Shown here piece by piece: positions 5,579 to 5,754 of a stretch of DNA of 5,754 nt (position 1 is the stretch's first letter; each line of letters begins with the position of its first letter). Made by a program: the position numbers and the translations under genes. This DNA comes from Roseiarcus sp050015575. Its GTDB lineage: Bacteria; Pseudomonadota; Alphaproteobacteria; Rhizobiales; Beijerinckiaceae. The stretch is taken from positions 1-5,754 of the forward strand of contig JBEKBD010000138.1 of the NCBI GenBank assembly GCA_050015575.1, read 5' to 3'. A model generated the notes under the pieces. That model had not been told where the DNA came from. It saw nothing but the letters and a program-made list of their open reading frames with translations, and ran no database searches.

Positions 5579-5754
5579 CTACCCGCGCCCCGCCTCCTCG
5601 GTCGCGTCTTGCGCCGCGCGGGCGGATGGCGCGGACGGCGGCGCCGGCGTCGCTTCGCCCGCGGCCTCGCGCCATTCCAGCGCCAGAACCCGGCCGTTTT
5701 CGACGGTGAGCGCGAGATTGCCGCGCTTGAGTTCGAGCGCGCGCGCGCCGAACA
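5579..5754 (-). CDS. C-terminal end of an unrecognised protein (5' end outside window)
   Basis: The last 57 residues and a TAG stop are visible, in a frame open to the window edge and co-directional with parE. The visible part begins with a strand-like, well-formed segment (FGARALELKRGNLALTVENG, continuing RVLALEWREA). It ends in a low-complexity Ala/Pro/Glu/Arg tail (about residues 31-57) that is probably disordered. Third positions are almost all G or C in this frame. I cannot assign a family from this fragment. It lies 118 bp upstream of parE. No strong terminator is visible in the gap, so readthrough into parE is possible. Confidence 0.65.
   Translation of the reverse strand, partial: FGARALELKRGNLALTVENGRVLALEWREAAGEATPAPPSAPSARAAQDATEEAGRG

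Overview
The window is GC-rich DNA with almost exclusively G/C third codon positions. Its gene content (HflX, a two-domain MazG, a tandem cold-shock-domain protein and ParE) points to an alphaproteobacterium, probably of the Rhizobiales/Hyphomicrobiales. There hflX is commonly followed by mazG, and double-CSD proteins of about 200 residues are typical. The genus is not determined. This assignment rests on recognised protein families and recalled gene order, not on a search.

Layout. On the + strand are the 3' end of hflX (to 286) and a 101-residue protein of unknown function (421-726). From 746 onward all genes lie on the - strand. In + coordinate order these are a small candidate gene overlapping the mazG 3' end (746-958), mazG (919-1752), a double cold-shock-domain gene (1849-2514), a 507-bp non-coding stretch (2515-3021), a 95-residue single-pass membrane protein (3022-3309), parE for topoisomerase IV subunit B (3409-5460), and the 3' end of an unrecognised gene (5579-5754). 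The two transcription directions converge at 726/746 with only 19 bp between the stop codons.

Functions. The recognised genes are housekeeping: ribosome-associated GTPase (HflX), nucleotide-pool sanitation (MazG), RNA chaperone/cold-shock-type protein, and chromosome decatenation (ParE). They do not form one pathway. - strand gaps of roughly 96-507 bp suggest several transcription units rather than one operon. A plausible Rho-independent terminator follows the cold-shock gene (1771-1806).

No transposon, CRISPR array, tRNA or rRNA was seen, and there is no clear sign of a new defence or mobile system. The most interesting non-coding signal is in the leader of the cold-shock gene. A perfect 9-bp inverted repeat there has a 3' arm that could instead pair with a second copy of the same motif beside the start codon. 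This would fit a temperature- or ligand-dependent leader switch, but that is inference only.
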